Part shown: positions 35,657 through 45,230 of the stretch, piece after piece
How the letters are laid out: every line of letters begins with the position of its first letter
Numbering within the stretch: the stretch's first letter is position 1
Assembly: GCA_946478665.1 (NCBI GenBank)
Contig: CAMLCZ010000005.1
Location: 138,281-202,280, forward strand
DNA: 64,000 nt
Direction: 5' to 3'
Origin: an uncultured Bartonella sp.
GTDB lineage: Bacteria > Pseudomonadota > Alphaproteobacteria > Rhizobiales > Rhizobiaceae
Made by a program: the position numbers and the translations under genes
Notes under the pieces: generated by a model
What the model was told of the DNA's origin: nothing
Databases searched by the model: none
What the model saw: the letters and a program-made list of their open reading frames with translations, nothing else

Positions 35657-36548
35657 CCTTCTCTGGTAATTTTACACCGGAAAACGTTTTGATAACTGCT
35701 GAGTCATCAAGCTTACCAAAGCCCGCATTGGACGCATTGGCAAACATTGTATAGGCTGTGCTTGCTAATGGTAATGGGAAATTCAACGCCAGTCCGGTTT
35801 CACTGACAAGGCGTAAATCCTTTACAAAAATATCAACAGCCGATTTTGCCGTATAATCACCATCAACAACGTGTTTCATGCGGTTTTCAAACATCCAGCT
35901 ATTGCCAGCTGCATGGGTAACCACATCATACATAACATCAAGCGGAATATTTGCTCGGGCAGCCAATGCCATAGCTTCAGCACCAGCAGCGATATGCACC
36001 CCAGCAAGAAGCTGATGAATGATTTTGACAGTAGCGCCAAGGCCAATCTCTTCACCGATATTGTAAACCTTGCCTGCCACAGCATCGAGCACTGGCTTCA
36101 ACCGGTCAAAAGCTTCCTTTTTGCCAGCTGCCATAACTGTAATGTCACCAGTATTGGCTTTTGCTGCACCACCCGACACAGGTGCGTCCAAAACAAGTAG
36201 CCCCTTTTGTTCCAGCCCGCTTGCAATTTCCTTGGCATCTGCGGCCGATATTGTCGACGATACCATAACAGCCGCACCAGGCTTCATGCGGTTAGCAAAA
36301 CCATTTTCACCAAACAACACCGTTTTACACTGCTTGGCATTAACAACTAGAAGAACCAAAGCATCTAGATTTTCGGCGTCTTTGCAAACAGCGCCAGCCT
36401 CTACAGCCCCAGCTTCAACCAAGTCTTTACATTTTTCCAAATCAAGATCGACACCTGCAGTTTGCAGGCCTGCCGCAATACAAGAGCGTGCGACCCCCAT
36501 GCCCATTGAACCCAATCCAACGACACAAACATTATATTTTCCCGGCAT
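35649..36548 (-). CDS. ltnD: L-threonate dehydrogenase
   Basis: 3-hydroxyisobutyrate-dehydrogenase-family enzyme oxidising L-threonate to 2-oxo-tetronate. The start is ATG 36548, preceded by GGGAGG; the track start 36563 is a TTG further up. It is 299 aa. NAD loop VVGLGSMGMGVARSCIAAGL, substrate loop LVLDAPVSGGAAKANTGDIT and the catalytic Lys helix GLGATVKIIHQLLAGVHIA are all present. As the first gene, it opens the seven-gene operon. Having both ltnD and denD suggests use of L-threonate and D-erythronate, both feeding the same intermediate. Confidence 0.92.
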   Translation of the reverse strand: MPGKYNVCVVGLGSMGMGVARSCIAAGLQTAGVDLDLEKCKDLVEAGAVEAGAVCKDAENLDALVLLVVNAKQCKTVLFGENGFANRMKPGAAVMVSSTISAADAKEIASGLEQKGLLVLDAPVSGGAAKANTGDITVMAAGKKEAFDRLKPVLDAVAGKVYNIGEEIGLGATVKIIHQLLAGVHIAAGAEAMALAARANIPLDVMYDVVTHAAGNSWMFENRMKHVVDGDYTAKSAVDIFVKDLRLVSETGLALNFPLPLASTAYTMFANASNAGFGKLDDSAVIKTFSGVKLPEKDA

Positions 36549-36919
36549 GAATGCCTCCCTCAAAAATTTTCTACAAACTAGCCACCTAAAAATAATTTTT
36601 CAACACATTTTCACAAAAAATAACATTTTTTCATCATTTTTTGTTAAATTATGATAAAATTAATTAACAAGGAAACATACCACCAGCATATTGGCAACAT
36701 TAGGCAGCTACCAAACGGGCAGTATGATTACTTGCACACAAAGGATATTTTTTTGAGATTTTTAAAACCCGCAAGTTTAATTTAAAGCAAAATATTCGAT
36801 TCTACAATAAAAAATAAAATTTTATAAATTATATTATATCTAAAACTAGAATAACTATTTTTCTATAATAAAAACCAGCAATATTTTTCATAATAAAATT
36901 TAAAAATAAAACTTATTAT
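36549..36919. other. AT-rich region upstream of the tetronate operon
   Basis: No gene is visible. It must hold the minus-strand promoter of the tetronate operon and the DeoR operator, but the sequence is so AT-rich that I cannot place a specific hexamer pair or operator with confidence. Confidence 0.45.
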
Positions 36920-36946
36920 AAAAAAGACCGGTTTTTAAACCGGCCT
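36920..36946 (-). terminator. Rho-independent terminator of the alcohol dehydrogenase gene
   Basis: On the minus strand GGCCGGTTT and AAACCGGTC form a nine-bp stem (one G-U pair) followed by TTTTTTATAATAAG. It is about 20 bases past the stop. Confidence 0.88.
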
Positions 36947-36964
36947 TTCAATCAAGTCTATTGT

Positions 36965-37999
36965 CTATTTTGCCATATCGAGAACAACACGGCCTTCAAT
37001 TTTTCCGGCAATCATCTCGTCAAAAATATGATTGATATTGGATAATTTGTCTGTTGAATAATGTGACTTTACCTTGCCTGCCGCGGCAAAATCGAGTGCT
37101 TCTTGCAAATCCAAACGTGTACCAACAATAGAACCTCTAAGTGTAATACCATCTAGCACCATATTGAAAATTGGCACAGAGAAGCTACCGGCCGGCAAAC
37201 CATTCATCGACAAGGTACCGCCACGGCGCACCATACCCAAAGCCTGTTCAAAGGCTTTTGGGGACGCCGCTGTAACCAACATGCCATGGACACCGCCATC
37301 TGTTAGTTTACGGACTTCTGTTGTTGCATCTTTATGTTTGGTAACATTAATACCAATGTCGGCGCCCAATTGCTTTGCCAGTTCAATTTTATCATCGGCG
37401 ACATCAATAGCCACAACATTAAAGCCCATTGCTTTTGCATACTGCACAGCCAAGTGCCCCAAGCCACCAATACCAGAAATACCAACCCAATTACCGGCCT
37501 TTGCTTCGGTCATTTTGAGTCCCTTATAAACTGTAACACCAGCGCATAAGATTGGAGCAATTTCTTCAAAGCCAATATTTTTTGGCAAATGTCCAACATA
37601 ATTTGGATCAGCCACAACAAAATCTGCAAAGCCACCATTGACCGAATATCCCGTATTCAATTGGTGTTCACATAAAGTTTCCCAACCACTCAAGCAGTGG
37701 GAACAACAACCACAGGCAGTATATAGCCAAGGCACGCCAACACGGTCACCTTCTTTAACGTGTTTGACACCGCGACCAACAGCAGAAACATATCCAACGC
37801 CTTCATGCCCCGGTATAAATGGAGGATTTGGCTTAACCGGCCAATCACCATGGGCTGCGTGCAAATCGGTATGGCAAACACCACATGCCTGCACACTAAC
37901 CTGTATCATGCCTTCACCAGGTTCCGGAATCGGCACTTCATCAATTGTTAATGGCTTTCCAAATTCACGTACGACCGCAGCTTGCATCGTCTTTGCCAT
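36965..37999 (-). CDS. adhP: Zinc-dependent alcohol dehydrogenase (AdhP-like)
   Basis: A 344-aa medium-chain dehydrogenase oxidising or producing short-chain alcohols. ATG 37999 is chosen because AAGGAG lies six bases upstream; the track start adds 12 unlikely residues. Catalytic zinc ligands are [15 protein letters not shown] and GHEGVGYV. The structural zinc loop is [18 protein letters not shown]. The NAD(H) fold has [20 protein letters not shown] and [20 protein letters not shown]. This pattern fits the AdhP/AdhA ethanol/propanol group. It is a monocistronic gene with its own terminator, and its promoter is expected in the 237-base AT-rich gap 38000-38236. Confidence 0.92.
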   Translation of the reverse strand: MAKTMQAAVVREFGKPLTIDEVPIPEPGEGMIQVSVQACGVCHTDLHAAHGDWPVKPNPPFIPGHEGVGYVSAVGRGVKHVKEGDRVGVPWLYTACGCCSHCLSGWETLCEHQLNTGYSVNGGFADFVVADPNYVGHLPKNIGFEEIAPILCAGVTVYKGLKMTEAKAGNWVGISGIGGLGHLAVQYAKAMGFNVVAIDVADDKIELAKQLGADIGINVTKHKDATTEVRKLTDGGVHGMLVTAASPKAFEQALGMVRRGGTLSMNGLPAGSFSVPIFNMVLDGITLRGSIVGTRLDLQEALDFAAAGKVKSHYSTDKLSNINHIFDEMIAGKIEGRVVLDMAK

Positions 38000-38236
38000 G
38001 CTAGTCTCCTTCATTGGCTGTGGGCGCATCGCCAACTGCTAGCAACAATGCTGGCGCGACCCCAACATTTTAAACTGTTTATTTCAAACCATTTATTTAT
38101 ATATAAAATATATAATACGAATAATAAGTATTTCAATTATATTATTGATATTTTTATTATATAACTATTAGAAAAATTAAATAATTATATTCAATTTTAA
38201 TGACAAAAATTTATTATTTTAAAATTTTAAATAAAA

Positions 38237-41200
38237 TCAATAAATATCTTTTTCATTGAATTGTGAGAATATTTTATTACCGGCCTCACCTTTATCCAGC
38301 ATGAAAACCGCTTTTTTCCCATCAGTAAAAACAACTTGTGTTCCTATAACTGCTGATTTTTTTAGAAAATCCTCATTATTGCTTTTGTTATCGCGATCAT
38401 CACGCAAGGAAACAACATAATTATTATCAAATAGATCAGCGATAATTGTCGTTGCCTGTTTGTTGAGAATATTGGGCTTATCTCCATAATACATACCCTT
38501 TACTTCAACCACCAATCCACCATCAAAATCTTTCGATTCATTAAAAGAAAGGTCGATCAGATGGGTAGCAGCAAGATTATCGCGATAGTTTTTCCGAATG
38601 GTCATTTTCACGCCGAGTTTTCCATCATCTGTTGTAAAATTTCCAATAAGAGCTGTTTCATCAAGTGGGTTTTTCAGGCTATGCGGTGGCGCTAATGTCC
38701 ATTCAACATTGCCAGATAATTTTTGCTGTTTTCCCTTATTATCCGTTAATAATAGCAAACCGCTTTCCAGTGTTTTTTCATTAGTTTCTGAAGGTGTCGG
38801 GGGAACCTGCCCATCAGTCCTATTGGATTGTTCATCCCCGCTATCAACGTCTTTATCATGTTCAGAAACTTCAGGTAACTTCTGCGCTGACATAGCCGTT
38901 TGTTGCACCTTGATGATCGGGTTTGTTGATGATTGCGCGTTAGAAATTTCGCGATTATCGACAATTGGCATATCCACTTTTTTAACCAGATCATCAGCCT
39001 GCGGTTTTACCGGTTTTTCCTGTTGTGCCACTACTTTTTTTGGCTTATCAGCGTCGTTCAACTGGGTGTTTGCGTATTTTTTCTTTAACAATTGTGCCAA
39101 TTTTTCTGCCGATGCACCATCTTCATTGGTAGCTTGCTGTGAAGCCGAATGATCCCTATCAGGCAAACGATCATCACCAGACAATGGCGTTACCGAGCCA
39201 TGCCCGTTAAAATAAAGAAAAAAGATAACCCCAAGAACAATGGCAACGCCTAATCCAATCGCCGCCACGCGTGCACTGCCCAAGGTACTATTGAGTATAT
39301 TTAAAAATTGTAATTTTGCGTTATTGTCTTCTGGCTGCACTGAATTTTTAGCCTCAAACAATGGATCCTTGGGAAACAAATCCTGTTCGAATGGCTCAGA
39401 CTTTGTGGTTTCTAAATTATGCAAAAAAGCATCATATTTGTCAGCTGATACGCCTTTTTTGCTTAATGCGTCTTCTTTGTTCGTTAATAGGTCTTCTTTA
39501 CCAGCCAATGCATCTTCCCTATCCAACGCATTTTCACGTTCCTGTTCAAATAATGATAGATCAGCATCTTTTTTTTCAGCTATAGTGTCCGTCTCTTGTG
39601 TTATTACATCTTCACGCAGTAGAACTTCGGATTGCTCAAGCGTATCATTATCAGCTATTCTATTATCGTCTGCCGTTGTTCGTTTATCTGTAGCATTCCG
39701 ATCAGGCTCATAATTTTCAACCGCGACAAAGGTTTTATCAGCAAAGGTTTTTTGATTATTTTGAAGCTGTTGTTGTTCACCTTCGAACGCTGCATCACTT
39801 TGTGGTTCATTGTCATCAATCGGCTTTGATAAAACTTTTTCATCATCATTTTTTTGTGCTGGTTCTGTCTGAAATTCTATTTCTTCATCTTCATGCATAA
39901 CCGTTATATTGGCTGCTCTGCCATCAAATTCTTGTTCTTTGACTGTTTCTTTTGAGCTGTTTTTTACCGCCTCTGATAAGCCAGTTTCATTGTGACTAGG
40001 TTCTAAAGTCTGGTCTTGATTGCTGAGCGGATTATTTGCCTTTTGTACCTTTTCGCTCGTTAAATCGGCTCCAAATGCCGTTTGTTTTTTTATAAAATTG
40101 CTTTCAGCATAAACAACCGTTTCTCTTGTATAATTTTGGCCAATTGTTTCATTGGCGATAGCAGCATTTCTTATCGAGCCGTGATCGGAAAAATTGGCAA
40201 TGGGCGTTTCGGATAATTGATTGTTCGGCAACCCATTGGACAAGTCGACAAAAAGCTTATTTTCGTCAATTCTATTGGCACCCGTATCAATAAAAAATGG
40301 GTATTCTTGTTCTTCTGTAATCTTATTTTTAGGCAACCATGTCTGGCGAAGCTGTTCAAAGTTCTCAATGGACGGTTGCACATTGTTAAGGGCATGGGAA
40401 TTTATTGGCGTATTTACACCTATTTCCAAACCATTCTTTTTATCCCCATCACATTTCACCGATAAAACGGACAAAGATGCATCTTTTGACAAAGCTGGTG
40501 TCGCCGCATCTTGCCGTTTGGTCAGATAATCATCATAATTATTGGTATCTGGCTCCGTCACGCGCCCAAAAGAAGCTTTTTGCCGCTCTAACGACGGTTC
40601 ATTCAACGTTGATTTATTGTCAGGAATATCATCTTCAGGTGGCTCATAAAAATTAACCGCATCAGCACCGTCATGCTTTGGCTGTGGCTTGAAACGATCA
40701 ATGTTTTTAAGATGATTATTCTCACCCTCGAGAGCACTATTATCAAATATCGTTTTATTAATCTGGTTAAGTTCTTCTTCTATCTCTTTCATCAAGGGTT
40801 CAATATGTGGTTCTGGCAAACCTCCATGATCTAGATCATCTTTGATAACAGGCGGACGGGTTAAGTCCTGCAAAGCTCCGTCGTCTCGTGAAAATACATC
40901 ACGATTATCTGGACGGTTTGGCACCTTATCGACGTTTTCAACCGGATAGGCATTTTCTGGTAAAATCTGAACAGTGTTTTGGCCTTCTGATATCTCTTTC
41001 AAAAAAGTTGTTTCTGTATTTTTTGAAGAATTACTCTTTTCGTGCATTGGCTTGTTAAAGCCAAGCCGGTTTTGACTGCGGATTTGAGGCAAACCAAGAA
41101 AATTGTTTGCTTCGATCGTCACATCTTGTCGCGTGCCAAAATAATCAGGCAAATAGGCATGATAGGAAAAATGACAGCTAATATTGTCATCTTCCATCTC

Positions 41201-41422
41201 AAAAAATTCTGGTTCCAGAACATAAAATGCTTCCACCTCGCAAATGGCAGCTTCAAGCTGCAACATATAAGAGCGTGCCACCAGCTCCAACGCGTCCATT
41301 TCCTTTAATTTGTTTTGGATAACAATACGCGCTTTTTCATAAATGTGCTGGCGCACTTCCAAGGTGGGCTTCAACTTCTGCTTTTCAATGGACTTCTTGA
41401 GAAGATCCGCAATATTGAACAT
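38237..41422 (-). CDS. Long single-span membrane protein, Rhizobiales type, function unknown
   Basis: From ATG 41422 (MFNIADLLKKSIEKQKLKP; GAGGGG upstream) it has 1061 aa; the track start 41467 is less likely. Residues 1-70 are helical with VRQHIYEKARIVIQNKLKEM. About 100-710 is an acidic, low-complexity, probably disordered stretch with short imperfect repeats such as REDALAGKEDLLTNKEDALS. A single span (VAAIGLGVAIVLGVIFFLYF) is near residue 720. After a second linker, residues 885-1061 form a compact C-terminal domain (LSGNVEWTLAPP, GVKMTIRKNY, ATHLIDLSFNESKDFDGGLV, KKAVFMLDKGEAGNKIF). From memory, both ends resemble a conserved uncharacterised Rhizobiales protein. It is 99 bases downstream of the HlyD-type adaptor; whether it serves the exporter is unknown. 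Confidence 0.8.
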   Translation of the reverse strand: MFNIADLLKKSIEKQKLKPTLEVRQHIYEKARIVIQNKLKEMDALELVARSYMLQLEAAICEVEAFYVLEPEFFEMEDDNISCHFSYHAYLPDYFGTRQDVTIEANNFLGLPQIRSQNRLGFNKPMHEKSNSSKNTETTFLKEISEGQNTVQILPENAYPVENVDKVPNRPDNRDVFSRDDGALQDLTRPPVIKDDLDHGGLPEPHIEPLMKEIEEELNQINKTIFDNSALEGENNHLKNIDRFKPQPKHDGADAVNFYEPPEDDIPDNKSTLNEPSLERQKASFGRVTEPDTNNYDDYLTKRQDAATPALSKDASLSVLSVKCDGDKKNGLEIGVNTPINSHALNNVQPSIENFEQLRQTWLPKNKITEEQEYPFFIDTGANRIDENKLFVDLSNGLPNNQLSETPIANFSDHGSIRNAAIANETIGQNYTRETVVYAESNFIKKQTAFGADLTSEKVQKANNPLSNQDQTLEPSHNETGLSEAVKNSSKETVKEQEFDGRAANITVMHEDEEIEFQTEPAQKNDDEKVLSKPIDDNEPQSDAAFEGEQQQLQNNQKTFADKTFVAVENYEPDRNATDKRTTADDNRIADNDTLEQSEVLLREDVITQETDTIAEKKDADLSLFEQERENALDREDALAGKEDLLTNKEDALSKKGVSADKYDAFLHNLETTKSEPFEQDLFPKDPLFEAKNSVQPEDNNAKLQFLNILNSTLGSARVAAIGLGVAIVLGVIFFLYFNGHGSVTPLSGDDRLPDRDHSASQQATNEDGASAEKLAQLLKKKYANTQLNDADKPKKVVAQQEKPVKPQADDLVKKVDMPIVDNREISNAQSSTNPIIKVQQTAMSAQKLPEVSEHDKDVDSGDEQSNRTDGQVPPTPSETNEKTLESGLLLLTDNKGKQQKLSGNVEWTLAPPHSLKNPLDETALIGNFTTDDGKLGVKMTIRKNYRDNLAATHLIDLSFNESKDFDGGLVVEVKGMYYGDKPNILNKQATTIIADLFDNNYVVSLRDDRDNKSNNEDFLKKSAVIGTQVVFTDGKKAVFMLDKGEAGNKIFSQFNEKDIY

Positions 41423-41521
41423 CTTACCCCTCAATGCCCGATAGACAATTCCGTTGGCACGCATCATTTTTGTGTGCTTTGGTTGTTGTTTAATGTCACC
41501 CCTTAAACGTGCCCCCCAATA

Positions 41522-42691
41522 TTATCGCTCACGCAGTGCTTCCTTGGCTCGGTTAAGTGGTTTTATTAGATAGTCCAGCACTGTCTTTTCACCAGTGCTA
41601 ATTTCTGCTGTGGCAACCATTCCCGGAATAATTTGGTGTTTTTTACCGTCTTTTGTTTCCAGATAACTATGGTCGGTCAAAATATAAGCGCGATAATAAT
41701 AGACACGTTTGTCGACATCATCTTCGATTGAATCGGGGGAAACAAATTGCACCGATCCGGGTAGAGACCCGTATATTGCCGAATCGTAAGCAGTAATTTT
41801 TACGTTTGCTTTCTGATCCTTATGAATAAAGGCTATATCACGCGGACTAAGCTTTGCCTCGATCAATAATTGATCCCCCAGAGGAACGATTTCCATCAAC
41901 GTGCCACCTGGTGCAACCACACCACCAATTGTTGTGATGCGGATATCTTTGACTATCCCTTTTGTGGGTGCGCGTATGACAGTACGGGTGAGCTGATCGT
42001 TCAAACCATCGCGTGCTTTCAACAATGGTTCAAGGTCAGCCATGGTTTTTGTATAATCGCCGCGAAGCGCGACATAATACTCGTTTTTTGTTGCAGCCAG
42101 CCGCGATGATAATTCTGCTGCATTTTGTTGTAATTTGAGAACTTCGACTTCACTAGCCGCACCTGTTTTTAATAATGGCTTGGCAATTTCAACCTCATTT
42201 TGTGCCAAGCGTAATTGTTCTGTTAGGTTCAGCACATTTTCTTTAAAAGCCTGTCGATTGGTGTAAAAAAGCTCGGTTTCTCTGTCGATCACATCTTTCT
42301 GGTTACGGATTTCTGATGGATAAGTGATTTTATCCTTATTATTAATCTCGGCATTAAGACGAGCAGCCCTTGCTTGCAAAGCAACAATTTTTGCCAATGT
42401 TTCATCGACATTGGATTTCGCTTTTGCTGGATCAAGCGATGCCAGAATCTGCCCCTCTTGAACCTCATCGCCTTCGCGCACATTCAACTCTGCGAGAATA
42501 CCACCTTCCAGATTCTGGATAATCTGACCTTTCGACGCCGGCATCACTTTGCCTTCGCCAATTGCAACTTCATTGAGTACTGCAAAATAGGACCAGACGA
42601 GGAAAATGCCCATCATGGCAATAATAATCCATAAAATGGTTCTTGATTGTTGGGCAATACCACGTACCTTGACAAGAGCATCGATATTCAT
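41522..42691 (-). CDS. Type I secretion membrane-fusion protein (HlyD/LapC type)
   Basis: A 389-aa periplasmic adaptor joining the ABC exporter to the outer-membrane channel. It has a short cytoplasmic N-terminus, one span (ILWIIIAMMGIFLVWSYFAV), a barrel/lipoyl half GEGKVMPASKGQIIQNLEGG ILAELNVREGDEV, a long coiled-coil hairpin at about residues 95-230, and a return half (LTRTVIRAPTKGIVKDIRIT TIGGVVAPGG) ending with LEIVPL-type segments. The ATG overlaps the stop of the ABC exporter by four bases, so synthesis of the two is coupled. It belongs to the adhesin exporters (LapC-like). Confidence 0.93.
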   Translation of the reverse strand: MNIDALVKVRGIAQQSRTILWIIIAMMGIFLVWSYFAVLNEVAIGEGKVMPASKGQIIQNLEGGILAELNVREGDEVQEGQILASLDPAKAKSNVDETLAKIVALQARAARLNAEINNKDKITYPSEIRNQKDVIDRETELFYTNRQAFKENVLNLTEQLRLAQNEVEIAKPLLKTGAASEVEVLKLQQNAAELSSRLAATKNEYYVALRGDYTKTMADLEPLLKARDGLNDQLTRTVIRAPTKGIVKDIRITTIGGVVAPGGTLMEIVPLGDQLLIEAKLSPRDIAFIHKDQKANVKITAYDSAIYGSLPGSVQFVSPDSIEDDVDKRVYYYRAYILTDHSYLETKDGKKHQIIPGMVATAEISTGEKTVLDYLIKPLNRAKEALRER

Positions 42692-45216
42692 TTCAACGCT
42701 CCTTGATGCAGCATAGACACTGGAGCGCTATCCGCTACTTTTTCAGTTGTTTTGCCTGACAAGGCTCCCAATATTTCATCTTTAGGACCATCACGCACAA
42801 TGCGCCCATTATCGACAACAATAATTCGGTCAACCAGTTGCAAGACAGGATAGCGATGTGTGGCAACAATCAATGTGCGATTACCAAGCCAAGAATGCAT
42901 ACGATTGAGCACTGCAACCTCTGTTGCTTCATCAAGAGATGCTGTTGGTTCATCAAGAAGAATAATATGGGGTGAGCGCAGAAATAGCCGCGCCAACATA
43001 AGGCTTTGTTTCTGCCCACCAGATAATCCAACCCCACTTTCACGCAGTTTTAAATCAAGCCCATGAGGCTGATTAAGCACCAATTGATCTGCACAGGATA
43101 AATGCATGGCTTTGAGAATTTGCTCATCATTGGCCATTGGATTTGCGGCAAGAAGATTATCGCGTAATGTTCCGTAAAACAGGCTGGATTCCTGAAACAT
43201 TGCACCGACATCGCGGCGGATATCGGCAATATCAATCATTCCGATAGGTGTTCCATCCAACAATATTCTGCCCTGCACTGGTTCAGAAAGCCCAGCAAGC
43301 ATACGCAATAAAGTGGATTTTCCTGCACCAACACGACCAAGAATGGCAATTTTTTCTCCTGCTTTGATATGCAGGCGTGGGACAATGAGTGCTGGTTTTT
43401 CTTGTGGCCCATAGAGATAAACCACATCTTGCATCTGATATTGTCCAAGCAAGATTGGCTTATGATAATAATCTTTATCAGTATCATGATCGACCGGCAA
43501 AGTGAGAAGACCATCAAGACCGCGCTTGCCAACGCGGGCATTTTGTAACTTGCTCAATATCGCTGGAATTTGTGCTAAAGGTGCAATGGTGCGGCTTGTC
43601 AAAATAGAGCAAGCAAGCACGGCACCAAAGGATAGTTTTGCGTCCAATATGCCATAAACACCAACAATGACGACACCGACATAGGCTACCTGTTGAATGG
43701 TTTGAGAAAAATTCATCAACATGGCGGCGATTTTTCTTTGGCGCAAACTGATTTTGCCGCTTACATTATTGACTTCATTCCACATACGGCGAAAACGGGG
43801 TTCAGCCTGCAATAATTTGATATCCTCAGCGCGATAAATGGCCTCCATCAAAATTGCGTTGCGCATGGCAGATTCTTCCAGTCCTTCATTGGACAGTTTT
43901 GCCAGTGGTAGCTGCGCAATGATGCCGGGAATAACAATAAAGGGAATGGCTGCAATTGGCACAAACACGACATAGCCGCCAATCATCCAAATAATGAATA
44001 GGAATGAAACAACAAAGGGTAGATCAATCAAAACACCTAATGTGCTGGAGGTTAATAGCTCACGCATTTGGTCAAGATCGCGCAATTGGGAAATTAACGT
44101 TCCCGGTGAGCGTGGGCGTGCGTCATTGCGGATATTAAGCACCCGCGTAAAAAACATTGAAGAAAGCTTCAGGTCGGCCTGTTTACCAAAATGGTCTGTC
44201 ACGGCAACACGTGTTGTTTTAAGAATGAACTCCAACAGTAGTGCAATGGCAACACCAGAAGCCAATACCCACAATGTATTGGTTGACCGGCCGGGTACGA
44301 CCCTATCCCAAACCTGCATAGCAAAAAGCGATGTTCCAATGGCCAATAAATTACCGACAAGAGAGCCTAGCCCCAATTGAAAAAATATTGGCCAATTGCT
44401 GACAAAAATGCCTTTGAACCATGAGCGCGGCTTTTTTTGCAAATATTCATCAAGGCGGTCGTCATGAACAAGCAGATCACGCTCCAACAGCAGTAATCTT
44501 AATTTGTTCTGTTTGGCTATTTGTTTAAAAGAAATTCGTTTTTCAAATGTCTTGTCATTGATAATAAAATTGACAATGCCATTATCCCCATCCTTGGCAA
44601 CCAAAAGACCTAAAACACCATCTACCTGAATAATTGCAGGCAACATGACAGGGGCAATGTCATTGGTCGACATTTCAATAAAAGTGGCGTCCATACCCGC
44701 AGCAAGCGCGATATCAATGATAGCTTGTTCGGTGACATCTCGGTCACTCCATTTAGCAGCATTGCGCACAAGCTCATCAGAAATGGGAATACTAAGCTGA
44801 CGTGCGGCAAGAAGAATAACGTCTACCCATTTGGCAATGGCTGGTGCTTGCGGTTCTGCTTGTTGCTGCGGCGCATCAGGCGGGGTCATAGTATTAATAT
44901 GACCAATCTTGTCTGAAGGCAGTTGCACAGATTGCTCTGATGTACCAGATAATTGCGCAGCCACTTGTTCGTTATGGATGTCTTGTCGAGCATATCCGTT
45001 ATAGGCGTCACGGGCATCATGTTGTCCGTCATCAAAGGCATGGATATCATCGGCGGTATGGGTGTCTTGTCTGTCGCGGGCGCCATGAGCAGCATGGGCG
45101 TCTTGTCTGTTGCAAGCGTTAAGAGCAGCACGAACGTCTTGACCGTCACGCGCATGAGCGGCATGGTTGTTTTGAGGCATTGTCGCCCTGTTTGAGCTGG
45201 TATGAAAACTTGTCAT
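42688..45216 (-). CDS. Type I secretion ABC exporter, LssB/LapB type, with repetitive N-terminal extension
   Basis: An 842-aa inner-membrane ATPase exporter for the giant adhesin. After a Gln/Asp/His/Ala-rich extension (residues 1-110, see finding), the C39-like domain follows at about 125-255 (VDVILLAARQLSIPISDELV) without the catalytic Cys, as in adhesin exporters that do not cleave a leader. Six spans run through about 285-560, then the ATPase: Walker A LGRVGAGKSTLLRM, signature GLSGGQKQSLMLARLFL, Walker B HIILLDEPTASLDE, switch His in VATHRYPVL. The start is uncertain: ATG 45216 or ATG 45180 (MPQNNHAAH), neither with a good ribosome-binding site. It is 14 bases after the TolC-type gene. 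Confidence 0.92.
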   Translation of the reverse strand: MTSFHTSSNRATMPQNNHAAHARDGQDVRAALNACNRQDAHAAHGARDRQDTHTADDIHAFDDGQHDARDAYNGYARQDIHNEQVAAQLSGTSEQSVQLPSDKIGHINTMTPPDAPQQQAEPQAPAIAKWVDVILLAARQLSIPISDELVRNAAKWSDRDVTEQAIIDIALAAGMDATFIEMSTNDIAPVMLPAIIQVDGVLGLLVAKDGDNGIVNFIINDKTFEKRISFKQIAKQNKLRLLLLERDLLVHDDRLDEYLQKKPRSWFKGIFVSNWPIFFQLGLGSLVGNLLAIGTSLFAMQVWDRVVPGRSTNTLWVLASGVAIALLLEFILKTTRVAVTDHFGKQADLKLSSMFFTRVLNIRNDARPRSPGTLISQLRDLDQMRELLTSSTLGVLIDLPFVVSFLFIIWMIGGYVVFVPIAAIPFIVIPGIIAQLPLAKLSNEGLEESAMRNAILMEAIYRAEDIKLLQAEPRFRRMWNEVNNVSGKISLRQRKIAAMLMNFSQTIQQVAYVGVVIVGVYGILDAKLSFGAVLACSILTSRTIAPLAQIPAILSKLQNARVGKRGLDGLLTLPVDHDTDKDYYHKPILLGQYQMQDVVYLYGPQEKPALIVPRLHIKAGEKIAILGRVGAGKSTLLRMLAGLSEPVQGRILLDGTPIGMIDIADIRRDVGAMFQESSLFYGTLRDNLLAANPMANDEQILKAMHLSCADQLVLNQPHGLDLKLRESGVGLSGGQKQSLMLARLFLRSPHIILLDEPTASLDEATEVAVLNRMHSWLGNRTLIVATHRYPVLQLVDRIIVVDNGRIVRDGPKDEILGALSGKTTEKVADSAPVSMLHQGALK

Positions 45217-45230
45217 AATGATAAAAACTC

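Noticed and set aside
38598-39152. 184-aa plus-strand ORF and others antisense to the 1061-aa protein
   Set aside because: Shadows of the long low-complexity coding strand; Ser/Cys/Phe-rich translation without domains.
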